From the NCBI RefSeq assembly GCF_017315985.1, contig NZ_JAFLVR010000010.1, forward strand, positions 1-64,000: a stretch of 64,000 bases of DNA, written 5' to 3'. The position numbers were made by a program, and so were the translations under genes. Position 1 is the stretch's first letter; the number at the start of each line of letters is the position of its first letter. The notes under the pieces were generated by a model. The model saw only the letters and a list, made by a program, of their open reading frames with translations. It searched no databases and was not told the DNA's origin. This DNA comes from Candidatus Enterococcus murrayae. Lineage in GTDB: Bacteria > Bacillota > Bacilli > Lactobacillales > Enterococcaceae. This document shows positions 17,170-25,761 of the stretch, piece after piece.

Positions 17170-17214
17170 CAAGCTCCTAGCAATCAGTCAATCTGATCGC
17201 TAGGAGCTTGTTTT
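17170..17214. terminator. Bidirectional terminator between DeoR and SorC genes
   Basis: An 18-base, nearly perfect stem (CAAGCTCCTAGC at left, GCTAGGAGCTTG at right) is flanked by T-runs usable on both strands. It serves the convergent DeoR (+) and SorC (-) genes. Confidence 0.9.
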
Positions 17215-17262
17215 GGTGTCTAGGTTTTGTGGTTATTTCCTATATGATTTCAATCGTAATAA

Positions 17263-18210
17263 TTAATCGTTCAGTAGTTCTCGGCCAGTTTTTTCATCTG
17301 TAATTAGAATATTGATCAAACGGCCGGCAAGAGCGGATCTGATGCCGCTGATTTTTTCTTTGCCGCCAGAAACACCTATCCTACGAGGAATTTCTTTCAA
17401 TTTATTTAAATCAAATGCAACAACTCGATCGTTCCAATCGCATTTCGCCAAATTCCCATGATGATCGATAAAATTGTAGCAAATATCTCCAGCAATTTTA
17501 TCCTGCGAGTATTCTGAACCGACCTTTACTTGGTCAGATAAGTAGGCGCTGGTCAATGTAGAATAGATCGGTGTCCCGCCTATTCCTACTAATGCTATAT
17601 CTGCAGCTTCTGCTTCATCGAATACGTTTTTGATAAATGATTGTCTGATCAAAATTTCTTTTGCTTCCTTATCATCCAGTGTTATCGGAGCATGTAATTC
17701 AACCGATCGCCCCCCGGACTGTGAAGCAAACAGCTCACAAACTCTGTTAGACTGAATGGTGATGTGCTCCATTCCCATGCCTCCGACCAATGGGACAAAC
17801 TTAACATTTGGCAATTGATGCTGTTTAGAAAAATTTATCGCCGCTTCATGAACCGTCGTACCAGCGGAAACCCCAACAATATGATCAGACTTTACAATTC
17901 TTGAAAGATATTTAGCCGCAGCAATTCCTAATATTTTTACTTGTAGTCCCCGATCAGTGGATTCCACACAGACAACTTCCTCTAATCGGTATTTCTTTTT
18001 CAGCTGTTCCTCTACTCCTCTATAAGGTCTAGCGGAGTCATCATTGATAGTAAATTCGATAATTCCATCTTTTCTGGCCTTTGCTAAAAATTTAGAGACT
18101 AAAGACCGGCTAAAATTCATCTTTTGAGCAATTTCTTCCTGGGTATTTCCTTGTTCATAATACAGGGAAGCGATCTCGACCAGTACTCTTTTATCATCAG
18201 ATAATCCCAT
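17263..18210 (-). CDS. SorC/DeoR-type sugar-binding regulator 1
   Basis: 315-residue regulator of the SorC family with an N-terminal helix-turn-helix (YYEQGNTQEEIAQKMNFSRSLVSKFLAKAR, residues 15-45) and a sugar-binding domain from residue 60 (SAGTTVHEAA, then PLVGGMGMEHITIQSNRV, then DIALVGIGGTP, then GVSGGKEKISGIRSAL). The start has GGAGGGG upstream. It lies behind a second SorC gene and the glucitol-type PTS operon, all on the same strand. The two paralogues may form hetero-oligomers or sense different ligands. Confidence 0.87.
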   Translation of the reverse strand: MGLSDDKRVLVEIASLYYEQGNTQEEIAQKMNFSRSLVSKFLAKARKDGIIEFTINDDSARPYRGVEEQLKKKYRLEEVVCVESTDRGLQVKILGIAAAKYLSRIVKSDHIVGVSAGTTVHEAAINFSKQHQLPNVKFVPLVGGMGMEHITIQSNRVCELFASQSGGRSVELHAPITLDDKEAKEILIRQSFIKNVFDEAEAADIALVGIGGTPIYSTLTSAYLSDQVKVGSEYSQDKIAGDICYNFIDHHGNLAKCDWNDRVVAFDLNKLKEIPRRIGVSGGKEKISGIRSALAGRLINILITDEKTGRELLND

Positions 18211-18249
18211 TTTTCCCCTCCTAATTAATGAGTAACTTTGATGGACATG

Positions 18250-18295
18250 CTATTAGAAAAAAAGAACGATTGGATTGTTTATCCATCAATCATCG
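18250..18295 (-). terminator. Probable terminator between the two SorC genes
   Basis: An imperfect CGATTGGAT/ATCCATCAATCATCG stem is followed on the minus strand by TTCTTTTTTT, directly after the stop of SorC gene 2. The stem has bulges, so strength is uncertain. Confidence 0.45.
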
Positions 18296-18304
18296 AATAA
18301 TCGT

Positions 18305-19264
18305 TTATTCGTTTTTATTCTTTCTCTCTAACAAATATTCTGCAAGTACATCCGTTAAGGTGAGGCAGTTTATTATGCTGGATTCAATAGCGGTGAACAA
18401 TACATCCTTCTTTTCATCTTCGTAACAAATAGCGCATACCTTATCAATTTTGCGAATATCGTGTAAGTTTATTCCAATCACATTTTCATTAATTCGACAA
18501 TCGACCTCATTGCCATTATCATCAAAGAAACGAGAATTAACATCTCCAACGACATGAACTTTTGCTAATTCACTGATGTCCTTTTGATCAATATACCCAA
18601 TTTCAGCCATCGTATTGCTTTTGGAAAAAGGGGATGCTATACCTACTAAAGCAAAATCTACTTTCTTGCCGTCCTCCAGTACATCCTTTACCGTTACATT
18701 CTCAACCAGGTTCTTTTTAATATCCCGGCTATCCACTAAGGCAGGAACATACAAATATTTACACTTTGCCCGCATTTTTCGAGATAAATCGTGGGCAATT
18801 TGATTCGAGTGAACCTCTACTCGATCTGAACCCATGCCTCCAATAAGAGGGATGACTGTTGATTCCGGTTGATTCACGTATGGATATTCATCAACCAATC
18901 TTCGCAGGATTCTTCCCCAAGAGACACCAATTTTACTCGCTTTAGCAATATCCTTTTTGAAGGAGGATATTGCCGTTTGAATAATCAACTTCTCAATTTC
19001 TTGTTTCTCCAGATAACTAGTGTCTAGTACTGCCACTCGTTTGAGTCCAAAGACCTTTTGCAATTTTAATTCTAATTGCACGGAGTAGGCGCTTGAGCTG
19101 TTGATATTGATGTCCACAATCCCTTTGCTTCGAGCATCAACTAAGTATTTTGATACTAATTGCCTAGAAATCCCCAACTGTTTGGCAATATCCGATTGCT
19201 TCATATCCTCTTTGTAATACATTGTTGCTACTCTAACTAAATCACGATCGTCTTGAATATCCAT
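18305..19264 (-). CDS. SorC-type sugar-binding regulator 2
   Basis: 319-residue SorC-family regulator: helix-turn-helix at residues 12-45 (YYKEDMKQSDIAKQLGISRQLVSKYL) and a sugar-phosphate-binding domain (SWGRILRRLV, then PLIGGMGSDRVEVHSNQIAHDL, then DFALVGIASP). Start at 19264 is chosen for AGGAGG just upstream. It is the last gene after the glucitol-type PTS operon, but an intercistronic terminator (19283-19311) leaves no room for its own promoter, so it is probably expressed by read-through. The 10-base-arm palindrome at 23028-23052 is a candidate operator. Confidence 0.87.
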   Translation of the reverse strand: MDIQDDRDLVRVATMYYKEDMKQSDIAKQLGISRQLVSKYLVDARSKGIVDININSSSAYSVQLELKLQKVFGLKRVAVLDTSYLEKQEIEKLIIQTAISSFKKDIAKASKIGVSWGRILRRLVDEYPYVNQPESTVIPLIGGMGSDRVEVHSNQIAHDLSRKMRAKCKYLYVPALVDSRDIKKNLVENVTVKDVLEDGKKVDFALVGIASPFSKSNTMAEIGYIDQKDISELAKVHVVGDVNSRFFDDNGNEVDCRINENVIGINLHDIRKIDKVCAICYEDEKKDVLFTAIESSIINCLTLTDVLAEYLLERKNKNE

Positions 19265-19282
19265 TATTGACCTCCTAAGCAA

Positions 19283-19311
19283 AAAAACTCCCTAAATGAA
19301 AGGGAGTTTTT
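19283..19311 (-). terminator. Terminator inside the glucitol-type operon
   Basis: AAAAACTCCCT and AGGGAGTTTTTT form a stem with A/T tails on both sides, between the PTS IIA stop and the ribosome site of SorC gene 2. It probably reduces, rather than abolishes, expression of the regulator. Confidence 0.85.
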
Positions 19312-19314
19312 TCG

Positions 19315-19668
19315 CTAAATAAATTCTATTTCATCCCCAACTTCAAAAGCTGGAAATTCTCCCGGACTTACAATGATTGCCCCAGGCAAGATTTCTCCTA
19401 TCTCATTACGGAAGTAGATAGAAATGTGACCCAACTCATCAAAGTTTGAGTTCGCCTGAGAACCAACTTCTTCTATATTATACACTTTATTTCCCATTTT
19501 TAGCTTGCCGCCTACCGAAATTGAGTTATTCGGTTGTTCTTGTACCTCGTGGATAACTGAAATGTCTCTTAATTCTGGTGTTGCTTGTGGGCCAAATAAA
19601 ATGACCAAACGTTCCTCTTCAAAAGCTGGCACCATACTGCCGATTTCTACTATTTTCGTTTTTACCAT
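19315..19668 (-). CDS. srlB: PTS glucitol/sorbitol-family EIIA
   Basis: 117-residue EIIA of the Gut family, close to the usual length of about 120. The candidate phosphorylation histidine is His40 in RDISVIHEVQ. It receives phosphate from HPr and passes it to Cys72 of the IIBC protein encoded upstream. The final motif PGAIIVSPGEFPAFEVGDEIEF is typical of SrlB proteins. Co-transcribed with the IIBC, IIC2 and GutM genes. The polyol substrate is not established. Confidence 0.9.
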   Translation of the reverse strand: MVKTKIVEIGSMVPAFEEERLVILFGPQATPELRDISVIHEVQEQPNNSISVGGKLKMGNKVYNIEEVGSQANSNFDELGHISIYFRNEIGEILPGAIIVSPGEFPAFEVGDEIEFI

Positions 19669-19694
19669 CTGTTCTTCTCCTTGTATTTAACTTT

Positions 19695-20705
19695 TTAGTA
19701 CATACCGAAACTTGCAAAATAGGCAAGAATTACTGCGGTAAATCCAGTAAGCACTCGACTATACAGAATTGCCGGCACTCCGACCTGAACAGTCTCTGGT
19801 TTCGCTTCCCCAAGAGAAAGTCCCACTGGAATAAAGTCACAACCAACATGTGCATTAATAGCAAAAAGAGCTGGCAACGCGTATTGGACAGGGATAGAAC
19901 CATTTGCAATTTGAGTACCAATCAATACACCGATTACTTGAGAGATAACCGCACCCGGTCCCAAGATTGGAGATAAAATTGGAATACTGCAGATCAATGA
20001 TAGCACAATCATCCCTGGAAGCGAACCCGCTAACGGTGATAAAACCTTAGCAATCAGATCCCCTATTCCTGTATAGTTGATAATCCCGATCATCATACTG
20101 ATAAATGCCATAAAAGGGATAATATTTTTCAACAGCATATCCACAGCATCACGGCCTGATTGGTAGAATACACCCATTACGCCACCAATCCCTCGAGAAA
20201 ACTTAACTAGGAAACTATCTTTCTTCGCATTTTCTTGCGCGTGAGCTTCTTTTGCTTTCGCATACTTCTCTTCAAACTTTTCCTCAGGTTCCTCAACAGC
20301 TGCCGCCTCTGGCTCAGTTGCTTGTACAACATTGGTATTGTCAGCAAGCTTCACATTAGCTGGTTTTACTCCTGAAACAAAAATGTCTTCTGTGATATGT
20401 TTTGCCAATGGTCCCGATGGTGATGAAGGCAAGATATCCACTGTTGGAATCCGCTTCATTGGATAAACCCCAATTCGAGCCGTACCGCCGCAATCAATGA
20501 CAGCACAAATCATCTCATCTTCAGGAACCTGATTCTTGAAGCCATCCCAAGCCTCTGCTCCAGTTAAATCTGCTATTTGTTGTGCAACAGGATGGATCCC
20601 TCCGCCCGTTACAGATACTACTTTATTCCGTTTTTCAGTAGGAACTAGCGTCAATCCTACTCCCCAACCGCCAGTTCCAGGCTCTACAAAAACTGATTTA
20701 TACAT
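19695..20705 (-). CDS. srlE: PTS glucitol/sorbitol-family EIIBC1
   Basis: 336-residue permease subunit. The N-terminal IIB domain has the phosphorylation cysteine Cys72 in [14 protein letters not shown] and the [10 protein letters not shown] start typical of SrlE. A linker rich in Ala/Glu/Lys (residues 125-160) leads into the C-terminal membrane domain, with [21 protein letters not shown] as a conserved block. Together with the IIC2 protein it transports and phosphorylates a hexitol or other polyol. Confidence 0.9.
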   Translation of the reverse strand: MYKSVFVEPGTGGWGVGLTLVPTEKRNKVVSVTGGGIHPVAQQIADLTGAEAWDGFKNQVPEDEMICAVIDCGGTARIGVYPMKRIPTVDILPSSPSGPLAKHITEDIFVSGVKPANVKLADNTNVVQATEPEAAAVEEPEEKFEEKYAKAKEAHAQENAKKDSFLVKFSRGIGGVMGVFYQSGRDAVDMLLKNIIPFMAFISMMIGIINYTGIGDLIAKVLSPLAGSLPGMIVLSLICSIPILSPILGPGAVISQVIGVLIGTQIANGSIPVQYALPALFAINAHVGCDFIPVGLSLGEAKPETVQVGVPAILYSRVLTGFTAVILAYFASFGMY

Positions 20706-20747
20706 TTATTTGCCTCCTATGTTTTAAAATTATCATTCGGTTTCTGT

Positions 20748-21281
20748 TTATGCTTTCGCATTCTTAGATTCCTTAGCAATCAAGAATTTTGTCAATTTTT
20801 CTGTTACGATTCCCCGCATCAAAATCACCACGACACCAACTAGGAAGTAACGAACGGCCAAGCTTGATTGACTATATCCTGCTTTCATCACACCATTTGC
20901 GATCCCTAGATAAACAAAGAGCTCTCCAGCATTCGCATAAGGGAATAGTCCCGTTACAGGATGTAAGAAGGACACTACTGAATCATAAAAGGCCGGCTTC
21001 TCTTCTTCTTTAACAAATTTTCCAAAAGTATAAGCCATAGGATTTGTAAGCATCATAACGGACAATATCGGCATAACGGAATAACGTAAAATCATATATT
21101 TCGAACAATAGCGGATAGCTTTATCGACACGTTCTTCTCCGATAAATGCAATAACTGAATACGTAAAGGTCAATAGAACAATCAGCAGTGGAACAATTCC
21201 TGTCATAAAACTTGTAAACTGTTCGCCACCTGCTTCAAACAATCCAATGAAATTTTTACCAAACCACTCGATATACTTCAT
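20748..21281 (-). CDS. srlA: PTS glucitol/sorbitol-family EIIC2
   Basis: 177-residue membrane subunit with four or five hydrophobic segments and the SrlA hallmarks (WFGKNFIGLFEAGGEQF at the N-terminus, NPMAYTFGKF, LHPVTGLFPYANAGELFVYLG). It assembles with the IIBC1 protein encoded downstream. The spacing of 14 bases from the GutM gene indicates one operon. Confidence 0.9.
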   Translation of the reverse strand: MKYIEWFGKNFIGLFEAGGEQFTSFMTGIVPLLIVLLTFTYSVIAFIGEERVDKAIRYCSKYMILRYSVMPILSVMMLTNPMAYTFGKFVKEEEKPAFYDSVVSFLHPVTGLFPYANAGELFVYLGIANGVMKAGYSQSSLAVRYFLVGVVVILMRGIVTEKLTKFLIAKESKNAKA

Positions 21282-21295
21282 ATTATTAACTCCTC

Positions 21296-21685
21296 CTAGA
21301 GATCAGTAATCGCTTCCATTTTCCTTAAATAGACCTTGTCTAAAACACTTTCTATCTGATTGGAGCGATTCTGATTTGTTTTTCTTTGATGAATCTCTGT
21401 CAATGTTAGACCGTGATAACGTTCTTCTTTTTTAAAACGAGCAAATATTGTAAGACCCCTGCATGCATAGCAGCTGATTATTTTCCCATCTTCATCCACC
21501 ACGACGGCTACAATCGCCTTAAACAAAGAACCCTTTGATACATCGGTATATAGCTCATAAGTTGAACAATGATCAAAGTCATCAGTCATTTTCCGAATAA
21601 ATTTCTGGTAATATTTTACTTGCATAATACTCGCTAAGCTTTGAGTCACCATCAAGAAGCAAAGAGCGATCAGCAGAATCTGCAT
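21296..21685 (-). CDS. GutM/SrlM-like operon activator protein
   Basis: 129-residue protein with one N-terminal membrane segment (residues 2-22, ILLIALCFLMVTQSLASIMQ) and a cytosolic part with the GutM-type pattern SKGSLFKAIVAVVVDEDGKIISCYACRGLTIFARFK. GutM proteins occur in glucitol-type PTS operons and were first described as activators. Located between the oxidoreductase and IIC2 genes. Mechanism unknown in this host; a link between transporter state and the SorC regulators is conceivable. Confidence 0.8.
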   Translation of the reverse strand: MQILLIALCFLMVTQSLASIMQVKYYQKFIRKMTDDFDHCSTYELYTDVSKGSLFKAIVAVVVDEDGKIISCYACRGLTIFARFKKEERYHGLTLTEIHQRKTNQNRSNQIESVLDKVYLRKMEAITDL

Positions 21686-21758
21686 ACAGTATCCTCTTTT
21701 CTATATAAGTTGCAGATAGAGTGTTGGCTCTATCTGCGACCATTTTTCTTCTTTCGTT

Positions 21759-23003
21759 TTAAGCAAATGTTTCATCTTGCAGCTTGCGTAATTTGTAAAC
21801 AGTGGTTGATTCGTCTAGCTCAACATCATCCATCGTCAAGAAGGCGCCATCCTTGATGTCCTTCTTAGCAACTGCTCCCGCGATTAAGCCAATTGGAATA
21901 TTGGCATTTTTCTTCATGTCTTCATGTGTTTCTAGTACACCGCGTACACAGAACCCACCGATTCCATCAATTTTTTCGCCTGCTTTGATATCTTTCTTAG
22001 CAACACATACCGTTTCTGAAACTGGCGCTCCCATTGGAACAATAGCTGTATCCTGTTCTAAAACAGCACGAGCAATCGTGATTGGTGTTTCTAATGAGCA
22101 CAAATGGAATGGGCGATACAAGATATGGTGATCGCGATCACCCTTCTTCATCAAGTAGTTCATTTCATGCGCAACACCTTCATTTTGTCCTTTAACGATA
22201 CAGAAGATTCCTGGTGCAATACCGTCAACGTATTCAACGACACCAAACTTGCTTAATACGCCGCCGTTTTCTTTTAGATCCAAGTTTTTAACAGTACCGT
22301 CTAAATCTGCTGAAATACCATGCATTCCGACTACATCTGGAACAAATCCCATAGCATTAGATAATAAGTTCATTTCTCCCATAGTCTTCGTACCATCCTG
22401 GAATGAAGCGAGGATTTTTGGACTCATCACTTGTGCTTTCGCTTTTTCAGCAGCAGTATCTGGATTAGCGTGAACCATTAACTTATTATTCTTTCCTTTA
22501 CCAGCAACTAGCACTTCCATCCCCATGCTTTTAGCAAATTCATACATTTGCATCGTTGCTGCAGGCTCGTCACCGTCTGAACCTGTGTAAATTAAGTCGG
22601 TTGCATCATACATTTTTTTCATTAGTGGGCCAATGGTGATGTCAATTTCAACATTTAGTAAAACTAAGTGCTTTTTAGCCATCAGTGATTCTAATGAAAT
22701 CTGCGCTCCAGCTTCTGGAACACCTGTCGCATCAACAATAATTTCGACCTTGTCAGAATGAATGATGTCTTTAAAGTTTTGACTGATTAGAATATCAACC
22801 TTTGTGTCTGCGCTTGCATTGTACGCATCCGCCGCACGATTCGCCGCATCTAAATTGATGTCGCTGATTCCTGCTACGATCATTCCCGGAATTGTTGAAA
22901 TTTGAGAGATCATTCCGAATCCCATTTGCCCTGCACCAATAACTCCAACTTTAATCGGAGCACCATTTTTTTCTCTCTCTAACAGCTTGCCATATAACGT
23001 CAT
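21759..23003 (-). CDS. SAF-domain NAD(P)-dependent oxidoreductase (homoserine-dehydrogenase-like)
   Basis: 414-residue protein. An N-terminal Rossmann fold (VGVIGAGQMGFGM, residues 19-31) resembles homoserine dehydrogenase NAD-binding domains. A middle domain contains LMVHANPD and NLLSNAMGFVPDVVGMHG, and residues about 335-410 are a SAF domain (VCVAKKDIKAGEKIDGIGGFCVRGVLE). Start at 23003 has GGAGGG upstream. As first gene of a glucitol-type PTS operon it takes the place of the usual sorbitol-6-phosphate dehydrogenase, so it likely oxidises the imported polyol or sugar phosphate. Specific reaction unknown. Confidence 0.78.
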   Translation of the reverse strand: MTLYGKLLEREKNGAPIKVGVIGAGQMGFGMISQISTIPGMIVAGISDINLDAANRAADAYNASADTKVDILISQNFKDIIHSDKVEIIVDATGVPEAGAQISLESLMAKKHLVLLNVEIDITIGPLMKKMYDATDLIYTGSDGDEPAATMQMYEFAKSMGMEVLVAGKGKNNKLMVHANPDTAAEKAKAQVMSPKILASFQDGTKTMGEMNLLSNAMGFVPDVVGMHGISADLDGTVKNLDLKENGGVLSKFGVVEYVDGIAPGIFCIVKGQNEGVAHEMNYLMKKGDRDHHILYRPFHLCSLETPITIARAVLEQDTAIVPMGAPVSETVCVAKKDIKAGEKIDGIGGFCVRGVLETHEDMKKNANIPIGLIAGAVAKKDIKDGAFLTMDDVELDESTTVYKLRKLQDETFA

Positions 23004-23027
23004 TTTGAACCCTCCATCATTTATTGT

Positions 23028-23101
23028 CATATGCCAATAGCGTTGGCATATGTTGAACAATTCCCAGTATAGCACCTAAAAAGTGTTTGTCAACGCTTAC
23101 T
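23028..23101 (-). promoter_or_regulatory. Promoter, cre-like site and operator of the glucitol-type operon
   Basis: Minus-strand -35 TTGACA (23088-23093) and -10 TATACT (23066-23071) are spaced by 16 bases. A 13/14 match to the catabolite-response consensus (AGTAAGCGTTGACA, 23088-23101) overlaps the -35. Downstream of the start point lies a perfect inverted repeat, CATATGCCAA-5-TTGGCATATG (23028-23052), a candidate SorC operator placed to block elongation or be cleared by inducer. Confidence 0.8.
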
Positions 23102-23190
23102 TGCAACTTTTTTTCACTTCACTGGAATATGTTACGCGATTAGAACATATGTTACGATCCGTATAATTTGATTATCAAAAAATATAAAAT

Positions 23191-23219
23191 AACATTTGGT
23201 AACTTTTTTACCAAATGTT
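23191..23219. repeat. Perfect 12-base inverted repeat upstream of the glucitol-type promoter
   Basis: AACATTTGGTAA and TTACCAAATGTT are separated by five bases. It lies about 100 bases upstream of the -35. It could be an upstream activator site (SorC proteins often act upstream) or a hairpin in read-through RNA; there is no adjacent T-run after the stem. Confidence 0.6.
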
Positions 23220-23266
23220 CCAAAATGCTAGCCTCATTTTTTTATAACTTATGAAATTCTGCTTCA

Positions 23267-23298
23267 AACAAAAAAAGACTACGGAAAAGTCCGTAGCC
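23267..23298 (-). terminator. Terminator after the hypothetical gene at 23335
   Basis: The CTACGGA/TCCGTAG stem with a short loop is followed on the minus strand by CTTTTTTTG. Confidence 0.85.
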
Positions 23299-23334
23299 GT
23301 TGCTTACACATTAAAAAATATTTGGGCCAAGCTA

Positions 23335-24009
23335 TCACCTGATAAAGTCCAGCACATTTTTGTAATCATTCATTGCATTCAGCATTTCTGCTCGTTTCTC
23401 GGTAGTTGTTCTGTAGCCATTGATCTCCCCAAAACCATCCATGCCGATTAACAAGGTATTCAAAACCAGATTACTAGAAATATTTTGCTTCGTACCGTAA
23501 ATAATTGCTATGTCAGGATACTCCGACTTGAATTTTTTTAGGAACGTATTCTGCTTAGCAGTCAACTGAGTATCTGACAGCAGCTCAGCAGTATCTTCGC
23601 CAAACTTCCATTTGATGATATCTAAATAGTTCAATACATTTTCAGGGATTTCAAATGGCTTTGCGGTCCTCACTAAAACAGAGTAATCTAGCTCCTTGAC
23701 GATCTCTAAAATATTTTTAATATTAAAAATACTTTCTAAATCATCAAAGATAATAATCTCCGCACCTTCTGCCTTCAATCGTTCCAAATTATCAGGCTTC
23801 GCGTTTTCAAAATCGATTGCTAGTTTCACTCGATTTACTGCTTTTTTTACTTTTGATACATCCTCACTGGATACTGTAAATATAGCGTCCATCCCTAATT
23901 GAGAAACCTTTTTATCCACCAGCACAGCATTCTTGACCGCTTCTTCATCTTTCCAAAGCACTTGAGAATTCACACAATAAAATGGTACTTGAATTTTCCT
24001 TTTCTTCAT
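23335..24009 (-). CDS. Hypothetical protein, possible TIM-barrel/aldolase-like fold
   Basis: 224-residue soluble protein I do not recognise. It has alternating strand/helix segments (AIFTVSSEDV, LAIDFENAKPDN, EIIIFDDLESI, YSVLVRTAKPFEIP, IAIIYGTKQNISS, LIGMDGFGEINGYR) consistent with a small alpha/beta barrel. No signal peptide or membrane segment. It has its own terminator. Its position beside the glucitol-type operon hints at sugar metabolism, but no catalytic motif is firm. Start at 24009 has GGAAG eight bases upstream. Confidence 0.6.
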   Translation of the reverse strand: MKKRKIQVPFYCVNSQVLWKDEEAVKNAVLVDKKVSQLGMDAIFTVSSEDVSKVKKAVNRVKLAIDFENAKPDNLERLKAEGAEIIIFDDLESIFNIKNILEIVKELDYSVLVRTAKPFEIPENVLNYLDIIKWKFGEDTAELLSDTQLTAKQNTFLKKFKSEYPDIAIIYGTKQNISSNLVLNTLLIGMDGFGEINGYRTTTEKRAEMLNAMNDYKNVLDFIR

Positions 24010-24391
24010 CCATCCATCTTCCTTTCTTTTTCAACACAACCGTGAAAAAAATCACAAACATTCCGAAAAAAAATCCTTCCTCGGTGAATCATTTGGTCCA
24101 TACTATAAATCTAGTTCCGTATTATTCCATAAAAATTAAGCGAAGTCAACTATTTTGTGATTTGTTGAACAATTTATTTTTCCATATTTTCTATTGATCT
24201 ATTTTCTAAAAGTTATTTTTTAGAAGCTATCCACTGTCTAAAATAATTTCTTTATGCAACCATCCCCTTTTAATTCAACAGATAATGCATTCTATTGAGA
24301 ATATATTTTATCGTTTCGGATTTTTCGTTGTTTTCTATTCTGGCTATGCCTAAACTTATTTAATAATCCTGATGTTTTTTCTAAAATATAG
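24010..24391. other. AT-rich intergenic region without a gene
   Basis: Very AT-rich, with no credible reading frame on either strand. It must hold the leftward promoter of the hypothetical gene at 23335-24009, which I could not pinpoint, and ends in the ndk promoter. Confidence 0.6.
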
Positions 24392-24420
24392 TTTACAATT
24401 TCACAATAAAAGAGTATATT
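24392..24420 (+). promoter_or_regulatory. Promoter of ndk
   Basis: TTTACA (24392-24397) and TATATT (24415-24420), 17-base spacer, about 94 bases before the chosen start. Confidence 0.6.
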
Positions 24421-24513
24421 GTGACTATAAAAGTAAATTATACTTTTAAACCGTTTTTATTGATGATTTCTCCGGCGCTTTTTGATTTAGAAACTTACGA
24501 AGAGGTGAACGTT

Positions 24514-24915
24514 TTGGAACAAACACTGGTAATAATTAAACCGGATGGAGTAAAGAGAAAACTCATAGGACGAATTATCCAACGATTTGAAGAGCGGGAT
24601 TTAACAATAAAGAAAATGGATCAAAGAATCCTAGATAACTCCTTAGTTAAGGAGCACTACGACCATTTAAAGAATGAACCATTTTTTAATGACATCCTCT
24701 CATATATGACTTCCGGTCCAGTAATCGTCATTGTATTGGAACAAGAAAATGTCATTCAGATAGTAAGAAGAATGATTGGGACAACCAATGCGCTAGAAGC
24801 TTCACCCGGTACTATTCGAGGCGATTTTGCAATAAATACTAGTGAAAATATCGTTCATGCCTCTGATTCCGCAGAATCTGCAGCGATAGAGATTAAGCGA
24901 TTTTTTCCTAAATAA
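24514..24915 (+). CDS. ndk: Nucleoside diphosphate kinase
   Basis: 133-residue enzyme transferring the gamma phosphate between nucleoside triphosphates and diphosphates. Landmarks are TLVIIKPDGVKRKLIG at the N-terminus, MTSGPVIVIVLE, RxxxGTTNALEASPGTIRGDFA, and the phospho-histidine in NIVHASDSAESA. The frame is open from 24421, but TTG at 24514 is chosen because GAGGTGA precedes it by six bases and the protein then starts as LEQTLVII, as in the family. It is followed by a terminator, so it is monocistronic. Confidence 0.93.
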   Translation: MEQTLVIIKPDGVKRKLIGRIIQRFEERDLTIKKMDQRILDNSLVKEHYDHLKNEPFFNDILSYMTSGPVIVIVLEQENVIQIVRRMIGTTNALEASPGTIRGDFAINTSENIVHASDSAESAAIEIKRFFPK

Positions 24916-25020
24916 TCCATGCCTTGGGCTAAATCAATCAGGTCGTATCTGATAGTACTTGTTTAAATCGTTCTCACTTTTTTAAAGATTCAACTATTAT
25001 TTTTACTATCAATTATTACT

Positions 25021-25048
25021 CGTCTGCTTTTTAGCAGGCGTTTTTTTT
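25021..25048 (+). terminator. Terminator after ndk
   Basis: CGTCTGC and GCAGGCG form a stem with one G-T pair, followed by eight T. Confidence 0.88.
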
Positions 25049-25336
25049 ATTTATAAATACCTATTTCTCAGGCTTTCAACATCTTTTTCAAGAAAGATCA
25101 AATCAAAATAATTTGTCAAGCTGCTATTACTGTTTTCAGGGTGTATTTACGGAGGTTTTTCGAGCTTCAAAAAATGGAAACCCCATAGAATCAACGTTTC
25201 TAGAAACAAAATACACGGAACCCTCCGAAATTGATCCCATTTTAACTATTTTGTGTCATCGGGATTTTTTCAGTTTGGTGTATGCTTGCCTCACCGATCG
25301 GAATCAAAAATTCAAAGGAACATGGAGGAAAAAATT
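25049..25336. other. Non-coding stretch upstream of two hypothetical genes
   Basis: No convincing gene. GTGTATTT (25141-25148) is complementary to AAATACAC (25209-25216), and GGAGG near 25152 is complementary to CCTCC near 25222. The two pairings cannot nest, so they could be alternative leader structures for the gene at 25337. No clear promoter was found. Confidence 0.35.
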
Positions 25337-25726
25337 ATGAACGAACAAGCTTTTACTCATCAACAGTTATTCAGCTTAAAAAAATCTACACTGGAAAAAC
25401 GGATCGTCTCGTATTACAGAATCTCTGGAGACTCCGATGCTACCGTGCAATACCTGGTCGCTCTAAAAGTTCGAAAAAATCTAGGAGATAGTGAGTTTCA
25501 CTTGGTCTTAAAGGATTTGGTGCACCATCTATTCACCCAACGCAAGGTCACAAAAATCATGAAGAAATATTTCTTTCACTTTAAGGAGTACTTCGTATCT
25601 AAACAATGGAAATACTTAACGATTCGAGTTTTCCCTGTCCGACAATACGCCGAAAAAGCGATCCACGAAGTCCGCAGCCGCTTTTCTAGTATCCATTTAT
25701 TTAACAACGAAATACAGGCCGAGTGA
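25337..25726 (+). CDS. Hypothetical basic protein
   Basis: 129 residues, rich in Lys, Arg, His and aromatic residues, with no recognised domain, signal or membrane segment. Start at 25337 follows GGAGG at nine bases. The gene is 35 bases upstream of a DUF2922-like gene on the same strand, so they are probably co-transcribed. In lactic bacteria DUF2922 genes often follow small regulatory or sigma-like genes, but I see no sigma motif here. Function unknown. Confidence 0.6.
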   Translation: MNEQAFTHQQLFSLKKSTLEKRIVSYYRISGDSDATVQYLVALKVRKNLGDSEFHLVLKDLVHHLFTQRKVTKIMKKYFFHFKEYFVSKQWKYLTIRVFPVRQYAEKAIHEVRSRFSSIHLFNNEIQAE

Positions 25727-25761
25727 TCGTAAAGAAAAACTAAAAAGAAAGGATGAAAAAC

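Noticed and set aside
25113-25340. 75-residue plus-strand frame before the hypothetical gene
   Set aside because: No ribosome site, and it overlaps the next gene in another frame. The region looks like a leader.
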